From an uncultured Macellibacteroides sp. (GTDB taxonomy: Bacteria; Bacteroidota; Bacteroidia; Bacteroidales; Tannerellaceae), in the NCBI RefSeq assembly GCF_963667135.1, contig NZ_OY762974.1, positions 3,472,001-3,536,000 of the forward strand: 64,000 nt of DNA. The letters run 5' to 3'. This document shows positions 53,860 to 63,647 of this stretch, piece by piece. The translations under genes and the position numbers were made by a program. Position 1 is the stretch's first letter. The number at the start of each line of letters is the position of its first letter. The notes under the pieces were generated by a model. It worked only from the letters and a program-made list of their open reading frames with translations, did no database searches and was not told the DNA's origin.

Positions 53860-53929
53860 TACCATGATCATGGTAGGAAATATGCCATTTAATGGTGATA
53901 GATGATTCCGCTTGTTGTCTCTATCTTTG
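53860..53929 (+). promoter_or_regulatory. metY promoter region with a 16-bp palindrome
   Basis: TACCATGATCATGGTA (53860-53875) is a perfect 16-base palindrome. The -7 box TATCTTTG is at 53922-53929, 34 bases ahead of the metY ATG. The palindrome lies about 47 bases above the -7 box, a place suited to an activator or upstream repressor site. Confidence 0.5.
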
Positions 53930-53956
53930 CTAAAGAATCAATCAATAAAATAATAG

Positions 53957-55264
<1,308 letters not shown>

Positions 55265-55279
55265 TCTTTATTGAAAACA

Positions 55280-55328
55280 AAGAAGTTTCTTTTGCTGCCC
55301 TTTACTGACAGATCAAAAGAAACTTCTT
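55280..55328. terminator. Bidirectional terminator between metY and marC
   Basis: AAGAAGTTTCTTTTG (55280-55294) and its perfect 15-base complement (55314-55328), with AT-rich tails on both sides, lie between convergent genes. Confidence 0.88.
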
Positions 55329-55350
55329 ATTTTAAATTATGTCTGTTTTA

Positions 55351-55941
55351 TTAAAGACTACCAATCAATGAAGTGAGGTTAGCTGTAATAAGTCTTACTG
55401 CAATAGCAAGTAAAATAATTCCGAAGAACTTACGCATCACGTAAATACCGCTTTTTCCAAAGAACTTCTCAACTACATACACTTTTTTAAGAACAATGTA
55501 TACAACAATCATATTTAATGCTACAGCAATGATTATGTTGAGCAAGTTGTATTCGGCACGCAACGAGAGAAGTGTAGTAAAAGATGCAGCACCTGCAATC
55601 AAAGGAAATACTAGCGGGACAATCGTTGCAGTTCCTCCCGGACTATCGTTTTTGAATATTTCAATATTAAAAATCATTTCTACAGCCAAAACGAAGAGTA
55701 CGAGTCCTCCAGCTACGGCAAAAGAAGAGATATCCACTTGAAACAAGGATAGAAGCGCTTGTCCTACAAATAAAAAAGCCACTAAAATGATGAAAGAGAT
55801 CATGGCAGCCTTTCCTGCCTCGAAGGTCTGGTCTTTCTGTTCCAGACTAATAATAATGGGAATGGCTCCCAAAATATCAATCACTGCAAATAGTACAACA
55901 AAGGCACTGAATACTTCTTTAAAACTGAAAAACAAGTCCAT
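55351..55941 (-). CDS. MarC-family integral membrane protein
   Basis: 196 residues, about six membrane helices. The family's FKEVFSAFVVLFAVIDILGAIPI start, a central VPLVFPLIAGAASFTTLLSL and a C-terminal GIILLAIAVRLITANL are clear. The role of MarC proteins is not settled; they were once thought to affect multiple antibiotic resistance, which was not supported later. Single gene, convergent with metY. The 240 bases to its right hold only the pmbA terminator and no gene. Confidence 0.9.
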   Translation of the reverse strand: MDLFFSFKEVFSAFVVLFAVIDILGAIPIIISLEQKDQTFEAGKAAMISFIILVAFLFVGQALLSLFQVDISSFAVAGGLVLFVLAVEMIFNIEIFKNDSPGGTATIVPLVFPLIAGAASFTTLLSLRAEYNLLNIIIAVALNMIVVYIVLKKVYVVEKFFGKSGIYVMRKFFGIILLAIAVRLITANLTSLIGSL

Positions 55942-56133
55942 TTGGCTTAAAATTAAACTGTTATTACCCCGGTAAAATATAAATCAACACTTTTTTCTTT
56001 AAAATGAATATATCATTTTGTCTGCAAAGTTATAAAAAATTAGCATAATGTAAATAATATTTATAAAATCCGTGGTTGATTTCTGAAGTTTGACAAGATA
56101 ATTGTAAGAGAAGATTCTGTTTTAAGGAATTAA

Positions 56134-56176
56134 AACTCCCGAATAAAATCCTTTGGACGAATTATATTCGGGAGTT
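56134..56176 (-). terminator. Terminator of the Dabb-maturase-TldD-PmbA operon
   Basis: AACTCCCGAATA (56134-56145) and TATTCGGGAGTT (56165-56176) are perfect 12-base arms just after the pmbA stop on the minus strand. Minus-strand sequence continues TTTTAATTCC. Confidence 0.85.
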
Positions 56177-56181
56177 AATAA

Positions 56182-57501
56182 TTATAAGCCGCTAAAATCT
56201 ATATCATTAAATAGTAAAGAAGGTATTCTCCAGGAAGATGATTTACGAATATCATTTCCGGCTTCTTCAAGATTATTCCATAACGTAATCATATTTCCGG
56301 TTACATTCATCTCAGAAATAGGTTGAGTGGTTTTGCCGTTTTCAATTAGGAAACCTTCTATTCCATACGAGAAATCGCCGGTGGTACTGTTGCAATTACC
56401 GCCGTTAAAACCTGTAACCAGTATTCCTTTGTCGAGTGAAGACACCAATCCATCCACATCTTTTGTACCGTTTTCCATGGTAAGAATAGACGGAGAGCTG
56501 ATGGTTGGGCTCAATTGCATTTTGTTTGAAATGTAGGTGTCGATAAAATATGTATTTAAAACACCCTTATCAAAAATTGCACGGGGTGTAGTTGCAACGC
56601 CTTCGCTATCGAAGTATCTTGCTCCTTCCGCTTTTACAAGATGGGGTTCGTCTTTTATCGTAATGTTCTTACCCAGTATAAGTTTGTCTTGTTTGTCAAG
56701 AAGAAAAGAATTCTTTTGCTGAATTGCTGAGCCGTAAAGCGCTCCGATAACAGGAGATAGCAAACGGGATGAATTCATATTGTCGACAACCATGGCATAT
56801 TTTCCGGATGCTATTTTTTGTTGTCCCAATTTGCGAAGTACCCGTTCTATAGACTTTGTACCGATTCCGTCTTTCTGAAGTACGTCAAAATAAATAGACG
56901 AGTCGTACCAATAGGATTCCGGACGTGCCTCACCATCACCTTTAATACTAACATTGCCTACCAGCGTAAATGAAGAGTTGGAGTTTTCTCCTTCGAAACC
57001 ATTACTGGCAACCATATATTTAAAACTCTTTTCATCTCCATAGGAACCGTTGGCAGAGATAATTCTGCTATCCTTTCCGTATATTTCATCGCATACCTTC
57101 ATTGCTAAAGCAACCTTATCATCAGGCTGAATAGAATCGAATGCAGGATCAATTAATGATAATGGTGCACCACCACCTTTGTAATAAAGAGACGCATTCG
57201 GCAAGGTACGGAATTTATCTTCAGCAAGAAAGCGGGTCGAATCTATCCCTCCTTTGATGAATCTTTCCAACTCTACCTTATTAAGTCTGTTGGTTGAGAA
57301 AGAGCCATATCTTCCGTCGACAAATATGTTAATTACCAAACCGTTCTCGGAAGCTTGCTGCAGCTTGTCGATTTTCATGTCACGTACTTCAATGGAGCTG
57401 CTAAATCCTGTATATAAGCTTACGCGTGAAGCCTGACATCCGTTTTTAAGGGCATACTCCATCGCCCATTGTGCAAGTCTTTTATGTTCGTTCGATATCA
57501 T
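56182..57501 (-). CDS. pmbA: TldE/PmbA-family metalloprotease subunit
   Basis: 439 residues. The non-catalytic partner of the TldD/TldE protease: it shows the PmbA-type DNMNSSRLLSPVIGALYGSA and NSTTGDFSYGIEGFLIENGK but no HExxxH. It follows tldD by one base. No signal peptide is seen, whereas TldD has a Tat-like one, so either they are exported together or they work in different places. TldD/TldE complexes cleave unfolded or modified peptides, for example leader peptides of microcins. Confidence 0.9.
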   Translation of the reverse strand: MISNEHKRLAQWAMEYALKNGCQASRVSLYTGFSSSIEVRDMKIDKLQQASENGLVINIFVDGRYGSFSTNRLNKVELERFIKGGIDSTRFLAEDKFRTLPNASLYYKGGGAPLSLIDPAFDSIQPDDKVALAMKVCDEIYGKDSRIISANGSYGDEKSFKYMVASNGFEGENSNSSFTLVGNVSIKGDGEARPESYWYDSSIYFDVLQKDGIGTKSIERVLRKLGQQKIASGKYAMVVDNMNSSRLLSPVIGALYGSAIQQKNSFLLDKQDKLILGKNITIKDEPHLVKAEGARYFDSEGVATTPRAIFDKGVLNTYFIDTYISNKMQLSPTISSPSILTMENGTKDVDGLVSSLDKGILVTGFNGGNCNSTTGDFSYGIEGFLIENGKTTQPISEMNVTGNMITLWNNLEEAGNDIRKSSSWRIPSLLFNDIDFSGL

Positions 57502-57502
57502 A

Positions 57503-59035
57503 TTAATTTTCTCCTCCTACCGTTAGTTTACTAACTAATGCCGATGGCATTCCACAAGTAACCGGGCAAGACTGTCCGTCTTTTCCGCATGTCCAGGTAC
57601 CGTTGTCCATTTTATAGTTATTGCCAACCATAGTGATGTCGGCCAAAGCTTTGGGTCCATTACCGATAATATTAATATCTTTAATGGGCTGTGTTAGTTT
57701 TCCATTTTCAATTAAGTAACCCGATTTAACGAAGAAGGTGAAATCTCCGGCGCCAATTTGAACCTGTCCGTTGGTAAACACATCAGCAAAAATCCCTTTT
57801 TTTACTGTTGATATCATATCTTCTTCCGAAACATTTCCAGATTCCATATAGGTTGCACGCATTCGGGGGATAGGCATCTGACGGAATGATTCGCGTCGGC
57901 CATTACCGGTAGACGCTATTCCATAATGCTTTGCACTTATTCTGTCGTGCAGGTAACTGGTAAGAATACCCTCTTTTACTATATAGGTTTTCTGACCTTC
58001 AACACCTTCATCGTCAATATTAACCGAGCCACGGTTAAACGGAATAGTGCCATCGTCGACCACATTTATATGTTCGTTGCAAATCTTTTTATTTAACTGG
58101 TCAGAAAAAATAGAAGTATTCTTTCTGTTAAAGTCCGCTTCAAAGGCATGACCTATAGCTTCATGTAATAAGATACCAGATCCTCCGGCACCCATTACCA
58201 CTGGCATTTCACCGCCTTTAGGTTTTACCGCCTGAAATAGAATAGCTGTTTTACTAACAGCTTCGTTAGCCACTTCGCTGATAAGTTCGTCTGTCAGGAA
58301 TTCAGTACCCATACGGAAGGCTCTGGATGCATAAGAATTTTCAATCTTACCGTTTTCCTCCATAATACATTGAGCGCCCAATGTAACCATTGGCCTATAA
58401 TCGTAATACATTACCCCTTCCGAATTACAAAAGAAGATGTGAGATGTTGAATCGCTTAGCGAAGCTGAAACTTTATGTACCCGTTTATCCAAAGAAAATA
58501 CCAAATCATTCAGCTTCTGGAGGTAAGGCATCTTTGTATTAACAGCCACTTCATCCCATGGCGATTTGATAGCGTAGTAGTTCTGTACGATAGGCATTTC
58601 TGTAAGATTTACCATTGCTTTTCCTGCAGAACCATTCGCAATTCTGGCTGCAGTTCGAGCTGCTGTAAGCATTTCTTCCAAAGTTACGTTTTCCACGTAA
58701 GCATATCCACTCTGATCGCCGGCTAGGACACGAACACCTACACCAAAGTCGATGTTTGAACTCGCCCGGTTTACTGCACCGTCTTGCAATCCGATATAAT
58801 TGTTGTACGTATGCTCGAAAAATAGGTCAGCATAATCGCCCCCTTTTTCCAGCGCTGCCTTTAGAACTTTCTTTAAATCACTTTCGGAAACACCAAAGTG
58901 ATTTAAAGCAAACAATACACCGGTAGCTTTGTCGGCAACCTGTGCGGTAACCTCTCCTAATAATGAAGGAGCCGCTAATGATCCCAACATAACAATTCCT
59001 CCTGTTTTAATAAATTCACGTCTGTTAAAGCTCAT
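57503..59035 (-). CDS. tldD: TldD-family metalloprotease with Tat-like signal
   Basis: 510 residues. A Tat-like N-terminus (NRREFIKTGGIVMLGSLAAP) extends the usual protein by about 30 residues. The zinc site is HEAIGHAFEADF (HExxxH), and the C-terminal CGKDGQSCPVTCGMPS carries the distant Cys ligand region. Catalytic half of the TldD/TldE peptidase. Located between the radical-SAM maturase (16 bases upstream) and pmbA (1 base downstream), so the three are surely co-expressed. Confidence 0.93.
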   Translation of the reverse strand: MSFNRREFIKTGGIVMLGSLAAPSLLGEVTAQVADKATGVLFALNHFGVSESDLKKVLKAALEKGGDYADLFFEHTYNNYIGLQDGAVNRASSNIDFGVGVRVLAGDQSGYAYVENVTLEEMLTAARTAARIANGSAGKAMVNLTEMPIVQNYYAIKSPWDEVAVNTKMPYLQKLNDLVFSLDKRVHKVSASLSDSTSHIFFCNSEGVMYYDYRPMVTLGAQCIMEENGKIENSYASRAFRMGTEFLTDELISEVANEAVSKTAILFQAVKPKGGEMPVVMGAGGSGILLHEAIGHAFEADFNRKNTSIFSDQLNKKICNEHINVVDDGTIPFNRGSVNIDDEGVEGQKTYIVKEGILTSYLHDRISAKHYGIASTGNGRRESFRQMPIPRMRATYMESGNVSEEDMISTVKKGIFADVFTNGQVQIGAGDFTFFVKSGYLIENGKLTQPIKDINIIGNGPKALADITMVGNNYKMDNGTWTCGKDGQSCPVTCGMPSALVSKLTVGGEN

Positions 59036-59051
59036 AACTAATACATTTTTG

Positions 59052-60284
59052 TTATTGCCTTTGTTCGCGGGCCCATTCCATCACATTGGCTGGCGGACGC
59101 TGGGCAAGAAGCTCCCGTTTCATGAAATCCATGTAGGGGGCAACATGCGCGAAATACTTTTTTAATCCTATACACAAATAATTAAGCCCGGGTTCGCCAT
59201 CTGATGTAATCAAAAAACGATTCTTTGGGCATTCGCCGTTACAGGCAAATAAATATTCGCAAGCTTTACACTGACCGGGTAATGCATCAGCTTTATCGTT
59301 TCCGAATTTCAATTGCTTGGGCGAATACATCATTTCTGTTAACGAGTGGGTACGTATGTTTCCCAGTTTATATTCGGGAAAAACGTAGTGATCGCAGCTA
59401 TATACATCGCCGTTAAATTCTAAAATACCTGCATGACCGCAAGTTTTGGCAAGAGTACAAACTCCAGGTTGCTGACCGACCCAATTGGCCAGTGTGGCAT
59501 CAAACAGTTGTATGTAGTAATTACCTACATCCTCTTTAATCCATTCATCAAATATAGCACAAAGGAAATCACCCCACTTTTCGGCATCAACAGAAAAAGG
59601 AGCAAGTTTTATTTCCTTACTTTGTTGTTGCGGATGTGTGAGTTTAGTCCCTTTTGTCTGTTCAGTGATTCGTTCTACAATGGGTGAAAACTGTATGTAG
59701 TGACAATCCATTTCTTTGAAAAAGTTATAAAAGTCCAATGGATAATCCACATTGTAATCATTTACAACTGCCATCGCATTGTATTCGACTCCATGTTTTT
59801 TTAGTAATTCAATCCCTTTCATTACTTTATAGAAAGAGGGGAGTCCTTGCTTATTTCTTCGATATTCGTCGTGAAACTCCTGAGGACCGTCGATAGAAAT
59901 ACCAACAAGAAAATTATTCTCCTTCAAAAATATACACCATTCGTCCGTAAGCAACGTACCATTAGTTTGAATGCTATTGTCAATCTGCCTGCCACGACCA
60001 TAGACGCGCTGTAAATCCAATGCCTTTTTGTAAAAGCTGATAGGGCGCATCAAGGGTTCTCCGCCGTGCCAGGTGAATAGCACTTCATTCATTGTCTGAC
60101 TGTTCAGGTAATCCTGAATAAACTTATCAAGCAATTCGTCAGATAATATACTTGTTTTCTTTTCAGGATAAAGATTTCCCTTTTCTAAATAATAACAGTA
60201 TTCGCAGGCAAGATTACATACAGATCCAACCGGTTTAACCATTACATATAATGGACGGGCAAAAGGAGAAGCAAATGAACTCAT
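59052..60284 (-). CDS. Anaerobic sulfatase-maturating radical SAM enzyme
   Basis: 410 residues. The radical SAM cluster motif is CNLACEYCYY. The two auxiliary clusters are in the SPASM part (CTLAKTCGHAG, CDHYVF, CKACEYLFACNGECPKNR). The N-terminal FARPLYVMVKPVGSVCNLAC and the C-terminal HVAPYMDFMKREL are close to the Bacteroides anSME/ChuR, which turns a Cys or Ser of sulfatases into formylglycine. No sulfatase is encoded in the window, so it must act on enzymes made elsewhere. It overlaps the Dabb gene by 4 bases. Confidence 0.94.
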   Translation of the reverse strand: MSSFASPFARPLYVMVKPVGSVCNLACEYCYYLEKGNLYPEKKTSILSDELLDKFIQDYLNSQTMNEVLFTWHGGEPLMRPISFYKKALDLQRVYGRGRQIDNSIQTNGTLLTDEWCIFLKENNFLVGISIDGPQEFHDEYRRNKQGLPSFYKVMKGIELLKKHGVEYNAMAVVNDYNVDYPLDFYNFFKEMDCHYIQFSPIVERITEQTKGTKLTHPQQQSKEIKLAPFSVDAEKWGDFLCAIFDEWIKEDVGNYYIQLFDATLANWVGQQPGVCTLAKTCGHAGILEFNGDVYSCDHYVFPEYKLGNIRTHSLTEMMYSPKQLKFGNDKADALPGQCKACEYLFACNGECPKNRFLITSDGEPGLNYLCIGLKKYFAHVAPYMDFMKRELLAQRPPANVMEWAREQRQ

Positions 60285-60685
60285 AGAGCTTCGTAATCAG
60301 TTTCCTGAAAACCGCTTACTTCCGTTTCCCATCGTTTGGAGACGAAAGCAACATGATCCGGATAGTTATTGTAGGTTTCAAAATCTTTTCTGTTTTTGAA
60401 GACCATGGAAAATCCAAAATTAAAATCACACTTCGCACTGGTTTGACGGAATACCTGAAAGTTTTTAACTACCGGAATAGCAGAAAGTATTTGTTTGCCG
60501 TCGGCTAAAAATTTATTGCTTGCTTCTGATTCAGCCTCATGTTTAAGACTAAAAGCAACTGTATGAAGAATTTCACCTGCTCTTAATTCGCAGGAAGTAT
60601 TGCTATTACATGCGGTAACTGATACTCCTGTCGCAGTAACAGCAGTTGCCACCGAAGCGGCTCCAATAAATTTACGTCTGTTCAT
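60281..60685 (-). CDS. Dabb-domain (stress-responsive alpha/beta barrel) exported protein
   Basis: 134 residues. A Tat-like start (NRRKFIGAASVATAVTATGV) with a possible lipoprotein Cys in SVTAC. The rest is one ferredoxin-like Dabb domain (ILHTVAFSLKHEAESEAS, FGFSMVFKNRKDFETYNNYP, DHVAFV). Dabb proteins are small dimeric barrels, sometimes enzymes; the role is unknown here. First gene of the operon with the maturase, tldD and pmbA. Confidence 0.82.
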   Translation of the reverse strand: MNRRKFIGAASVATAVTATGVSVTACNSNTSCELRAGEILHTVAFSLKHEAESEASNKFLADGKQILSAIPVVKNFQVFRQTSAKCDFNFGFSMVFKNRKDFETYNNYPDHVAFVSKRWETEVSGFQETDYEAL

Positions 60686-60726
60686 TGATTAATATATATA
60701 TATGTATTAGAGAACCGTTTAGATTA

Positions 60727-60734
60727 CAAATGTA
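60727..60734 (-). promoter_or_regulatory. -7 box of the Dabb-maturase-TldD-PmbA operon
   Basis: TACATTTG on the minus strand, inside the inverted repeat ATTACA-AA-TGTAAT. Transcription would start near 60720, 35 bases ahead of the Dabb ATG. No -33 TTTG is seen. Confidence 0.5.
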
Positions 60735-60831
60735 ATGGAATTTAGAAAAAGTTGGGTAGCATTACTTATTTATTTCTAATTTTCTTTAATCCCAGATTGG
60801 ATTAACTTAGCTATACGGGAAAAAAAATACC

Positions 60832-60839
60832 TACATTTG
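60832..60839 (+). promoter_or_regulatory. -7 box of the SGNH/MBOAT operon
   Basis: TACATTTG fits TAnnTTTG. A start near 60846 excludes the ATG at 60845 and supports the one at 60869. Confidence 0.55.
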
Positions 60840-60868
60840 CAGCTTTGAAAATAAGCAGAAAGCTCCAA

Positions 60869-62317
60869 ATGAATAAAGATACTACTTTTGGCAGATTGTT
60901 GGGATTACTTTTTATAACCCTTTTTGTCTGCCTTGCTTTATACTTGCTACCAGATAAGATTTTGGGATACAAGATAAAGAAGGTCGATTTATTGTCCGAT
61001 CTTCGTATTGAAGACGATTCTGTGTCGTTGGACGAATTAAAACGTAAACTTGCCATTGCAGATTCACTCCTGGCCGACTCCATATCCAAAGCCCGAATAA
61101 GACAGTTCCCCGAATCCGACTCTTCGGCCATTGCAATGAGAGACTCATTATATAGAGTAATGCAATCATCCTGGTCGATTGCCGATTCCTCCGGAGTAAG
61201 GTTGGAAGATTTTTCTGTTGGACACGTAGGTCTGAAACGTTTTTTTGCTGCATTGAAGCGTGCCAATGAGAAAAAAGGACAAGTAAGAATTGCTTTTTTG
61301 GGCGATTCATTTATTGAAGGCGATATTATGGTGGCCGACTTCAGGAATGCTTTGCAACAAAAGTTTGGAGGAAGAGGGGTTGGATTTATCCCTATAGCTT
61401 CGCCGGTTTCTCAATTCCGCCCAACTGTAGAGCACCATTTTGAAGGGTGGAATACCTTTTCACTACTTACGGACAAGAGTCATAAGTACACTTTGCCTGG
61501 AATGGTATTCGAAGCAGAAGAAGGAGCCAGCGCCGACTTTCATGCCGTTAAACGTTATGCAAGTCTACGGGAATTCTCTGCATTAAAACTAGTTTACGAA
61601 CGTAACAGCTCTTCCGTAGTTAAACTTCAATACAATGGAAGTACGGATACTACCTATCAATATTTGCCTGCAACAAACAATATCACGCAACGAGTATGGA
61701 CAGGCCGTTTTACTGAAGCCTCTTTTAAGTTTAATAAAACAGAAGGTCTCCGGGTTTTGGGTGTATCTATGGAAGATACTACTGGTGTTGTAGTCGATAA
61801 TTTCTCGTTAAGAGGTAATTCTGGTCTTATTCTTGAACAACTTGATCAACCTAGATGCGAAGCTCTTAATGCTATTCGTAAATACGATTTGATTGTGTTG
61901 CAATATGGATTGAACGTTGTAAGCGATGAAGTTCTTCAATACGGCTGGTACAGACAACGAATGGTTCACGTCCTGGCACATGTACGCCAATGTTTCCCGG
62001 ATGCAGATATTTTATTACTTGGAGTATCCGACAGGAGCAGGCAGGAAGAAGGAACTTTTCAGACAATGCCCGCTGTTTTGGCACTTTTGCATGCGCAACG
62101 TCAGACTGCTCAACAGGCGGGAGTTTGTTTCTGGAATGTGTTTAGCGCGATGGGAGGAGGAGAGAATAGTATGGTACGTTTTGTTGAAAACAATTGGGCA
62201 AGCAAAGATTATACACACTTGAGCTTTAGAGGAGGGAAGGAAATTGGAATGTCTCTCTTCAAATCAATTTTATTAGAAAAACAATTTTATGATGAAGCGG
62301 AAAAAGCAGTTCGCTGA
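60869..62317 (+). CDS. Membrane-anchored SGNH-fold protein, probable glycan acetylation factor
   Basis: 482 residues from MNKDTTFGRLLG. One N-terminal membrane helix (LLGLLFITLFVCLALYLL) is followed by a periplasmic SGNH/GDSL hydrolase fold: FLGDSFIEGD (nucleophile Ser), LIVLQYGLNVV (oxyanion Asn), and DYTHLSFRGG (DxxH). A beta domain lies between the first two motifs (about 170-320). With the next SGNH gene and the MBOAT gene it resembles the AlgJ/AlgX plus AlgI arrangement for O-acetylating a secreted polysaccharide. It overlaps the next gene by 29 bases. Confidence 0.82.
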   Translation: MNKDTTFGRLLGLLFITLFVCLALYLLPDKILGYKIKKVDLLSDLRIEDDSVSLDELKRKLAIADSLLADSISKARIRQFPESDSSAIAMRDSLYRVMQSSWSIADSSGVRLEDFSVGHVGLKRFFAALKRANEKKGQVRIAFLGDSFIEGDIMVADFRNALQQKFGGRGVGFIPIASPVSQFRPTVEHHFEGWNTFSLLTDKSHKYTLPGMVFEAEEGASADFHAVKRYASLREFSALKLVYERNSSSVVKLQYNGSTDTTYQYLPATNNITQRVWTGRFTEASFKFNKTEGLRVLGVSMEDTTGVVVDNFSLRGNSGLILEQLDQPRCEALNAIRKYDLIVLQYGLNVVSDEVLQYGWYRQRMVHVLAHVRQCFPDADILLLGVSDRSRQEEGTFQTMPAVLALLHAQRQTAQQAGVCFWNVFSAMGGGENSMVRFVENNWASKDYTHLSFRGGKEIGMSLFKSILLEKQFYDEAEKAVR

Positions 62318-63647
62318 AATAGTCTGGCTATTATTTTCATTTGTATTCCTCTTATTGATTGCAGGTATACATCTTGCATTCACTGTTAAACGAAACGGCG
62401 GAATAGAAGATGTGTTGCCCATGCAGCCGCTTACTCCTATAGAACTTCCCTTGTCTGGTTCTTCTGTCTCTTTTGTAACAGATTCATCGAACTTGATAGT
62501 TGACGACAAACAGTCGCTTTCTGTTATTTATGATATGCTCGACTCTTTGAGGATGGGAAAAGACACAATCCTGACGATCGTTCATTTGGGAGATTCGCAT
62601 TTGCAGGCAGGTTATAATTCTGGCCGGATTATGCGGTTGATGCATAAAGACTTCGGAAATGCTGGAAGAGGATGGATTTCGCCATTAAAGCTGACTAAGT
62701 CCAACGAACCCGACGACTATTTTATTCATTCTGAGATTAAAAGCTGGGTGTCTGGACGTATTACACAATCTTCTCCGAAATGCAAGGTTGGTCCTGGAGG
62801 AATTGGAATCCTTTCCGATGCTTCGTCAATTAATTTTGATATATCAATTACTCCGAATAATGGCTCAGGATATTGGTTTAGTCAGGCCGTATTATTCCGT
62901 CATCCCCAAGCAATGCCTCAAAGTCTTGTTGGCTCCGGGGATAATACAAAAACGAATACAGGCAGCAGCGAACTCGTTCCGGATTTAACAACAGATACGT
63001 TTAGGCTACCGACTTTGACTGATGCAATTAAATTAGTAAGTACTGTAAACCCGGGAATTCCTACGGACTCATTAATGAATTTATACTATGGTTTTTCCCT
63101 TACAAATGGAAACCCTGGTGTATTGTATCATTCAGTAGGAGTTAATGGAGCGTTGTTTCAAAATTATACAAATGAATCGTACATCAGGCAACTGGCTGTT
63201 TTGAAACCATCCTTGCTGATAGTTTCTCTGGGAACAAACGAAAGCTTTGGACGGAACTTCCGTAAAGAAATGTTTAAAGAGCAGCTCGATCGCTTTATTA
63301 CTATGGTACAGACTTATATGCCCCAGACAACCTTGTTGCTTACTACGCCTGCAGAATGTTATAAACGAACCAGAGTAAAGAGAAAAAGGGTTTATGTAAG
63401 AAATGACCGTACAGAGTTAGTAGCTCAGACCATTGTTGCTTACGCCCGCGAAAAAGGAATTGCTTGCTGGGATTTATTTACTGTAAGCGGAGGAAAAGGA
63501 TCTGCTAAAAAATGGTACAAAGCAGGTCTGTTTGGCAGAGACCGTGTTCATTTTACCGTAACTGGTTACGAGGAACAAGGAACGTTGTTCTACCGGGCAT
63601 TCATACAAAACTATAATAAATCAAACAAAGAAAATGTTACCCGTTAA
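62289..63647 (+). CDS. Second membrane-anchored SGNH-fold protein
   Basis: 452 residues. An N-terminal anchor (IVWLLFSFVFLLLIAGIHLAF) precedes an SGNH domain: HLGDSHLQAGY (Ser), SLGTNESFG (Gly/Asn block), and DRVHFTVTGY (DxxH). The spacing is like the previous gene but sequence similarity is low, so the two may take different acceptors or one may act as a binding partner. Overlaps both neighbours (29 and 14 bases), which means tight coupling with the MBOAT gene. Confidence 0.82.
   Translation: MMKRKKQFAEIVWLLFSFVFLLLIAGIHLAFTVKRNGGIEDVLPMQPLTPIELPLSGSSVSFVTDSSNLIVDDKQSLSVIYDMLDSLRMGKDTILTIVHLGDSHLQAGYNSGRIMRLMHKDFGNAGRGWISPLKLTKSNEPDDYFIHSEIKSWVSGRITQSSPKCKVGPGGIGILSDASSINFDISITPNNGSGYWFSQAVLFRHPQAMPQSLVGSGDNTKTNTGSSELVPDLTTDTFRLPTLTDAIKLVSTVNPGIPTDSLMNLYYGFSLTNGNPGVLYHSVGVNGALFQNYTNESYIRQLAVLKPSLLIVSLGTNESFGRNFRKEMFKEQLDRFITMVQTYMPQTTLLLTTPAECYKRTRVKRKRVYVRNDRTELVAQTIVAYAREKGIACWDLFTVSGGKGSAKKWYKAGLFGRDRVHFTVTGYEEQGTLFYRAFIQNYNKSNKENVTR

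Noticed and set aside
59052-60284. RiPP-modifying radical SAM enzyme with a nearby precursor peptide
   Set aside because: The sequence follows the Bacteroides anaerobic sulfatase maturase throughout, and no short Cys-rich precursor gene is seen beside it.
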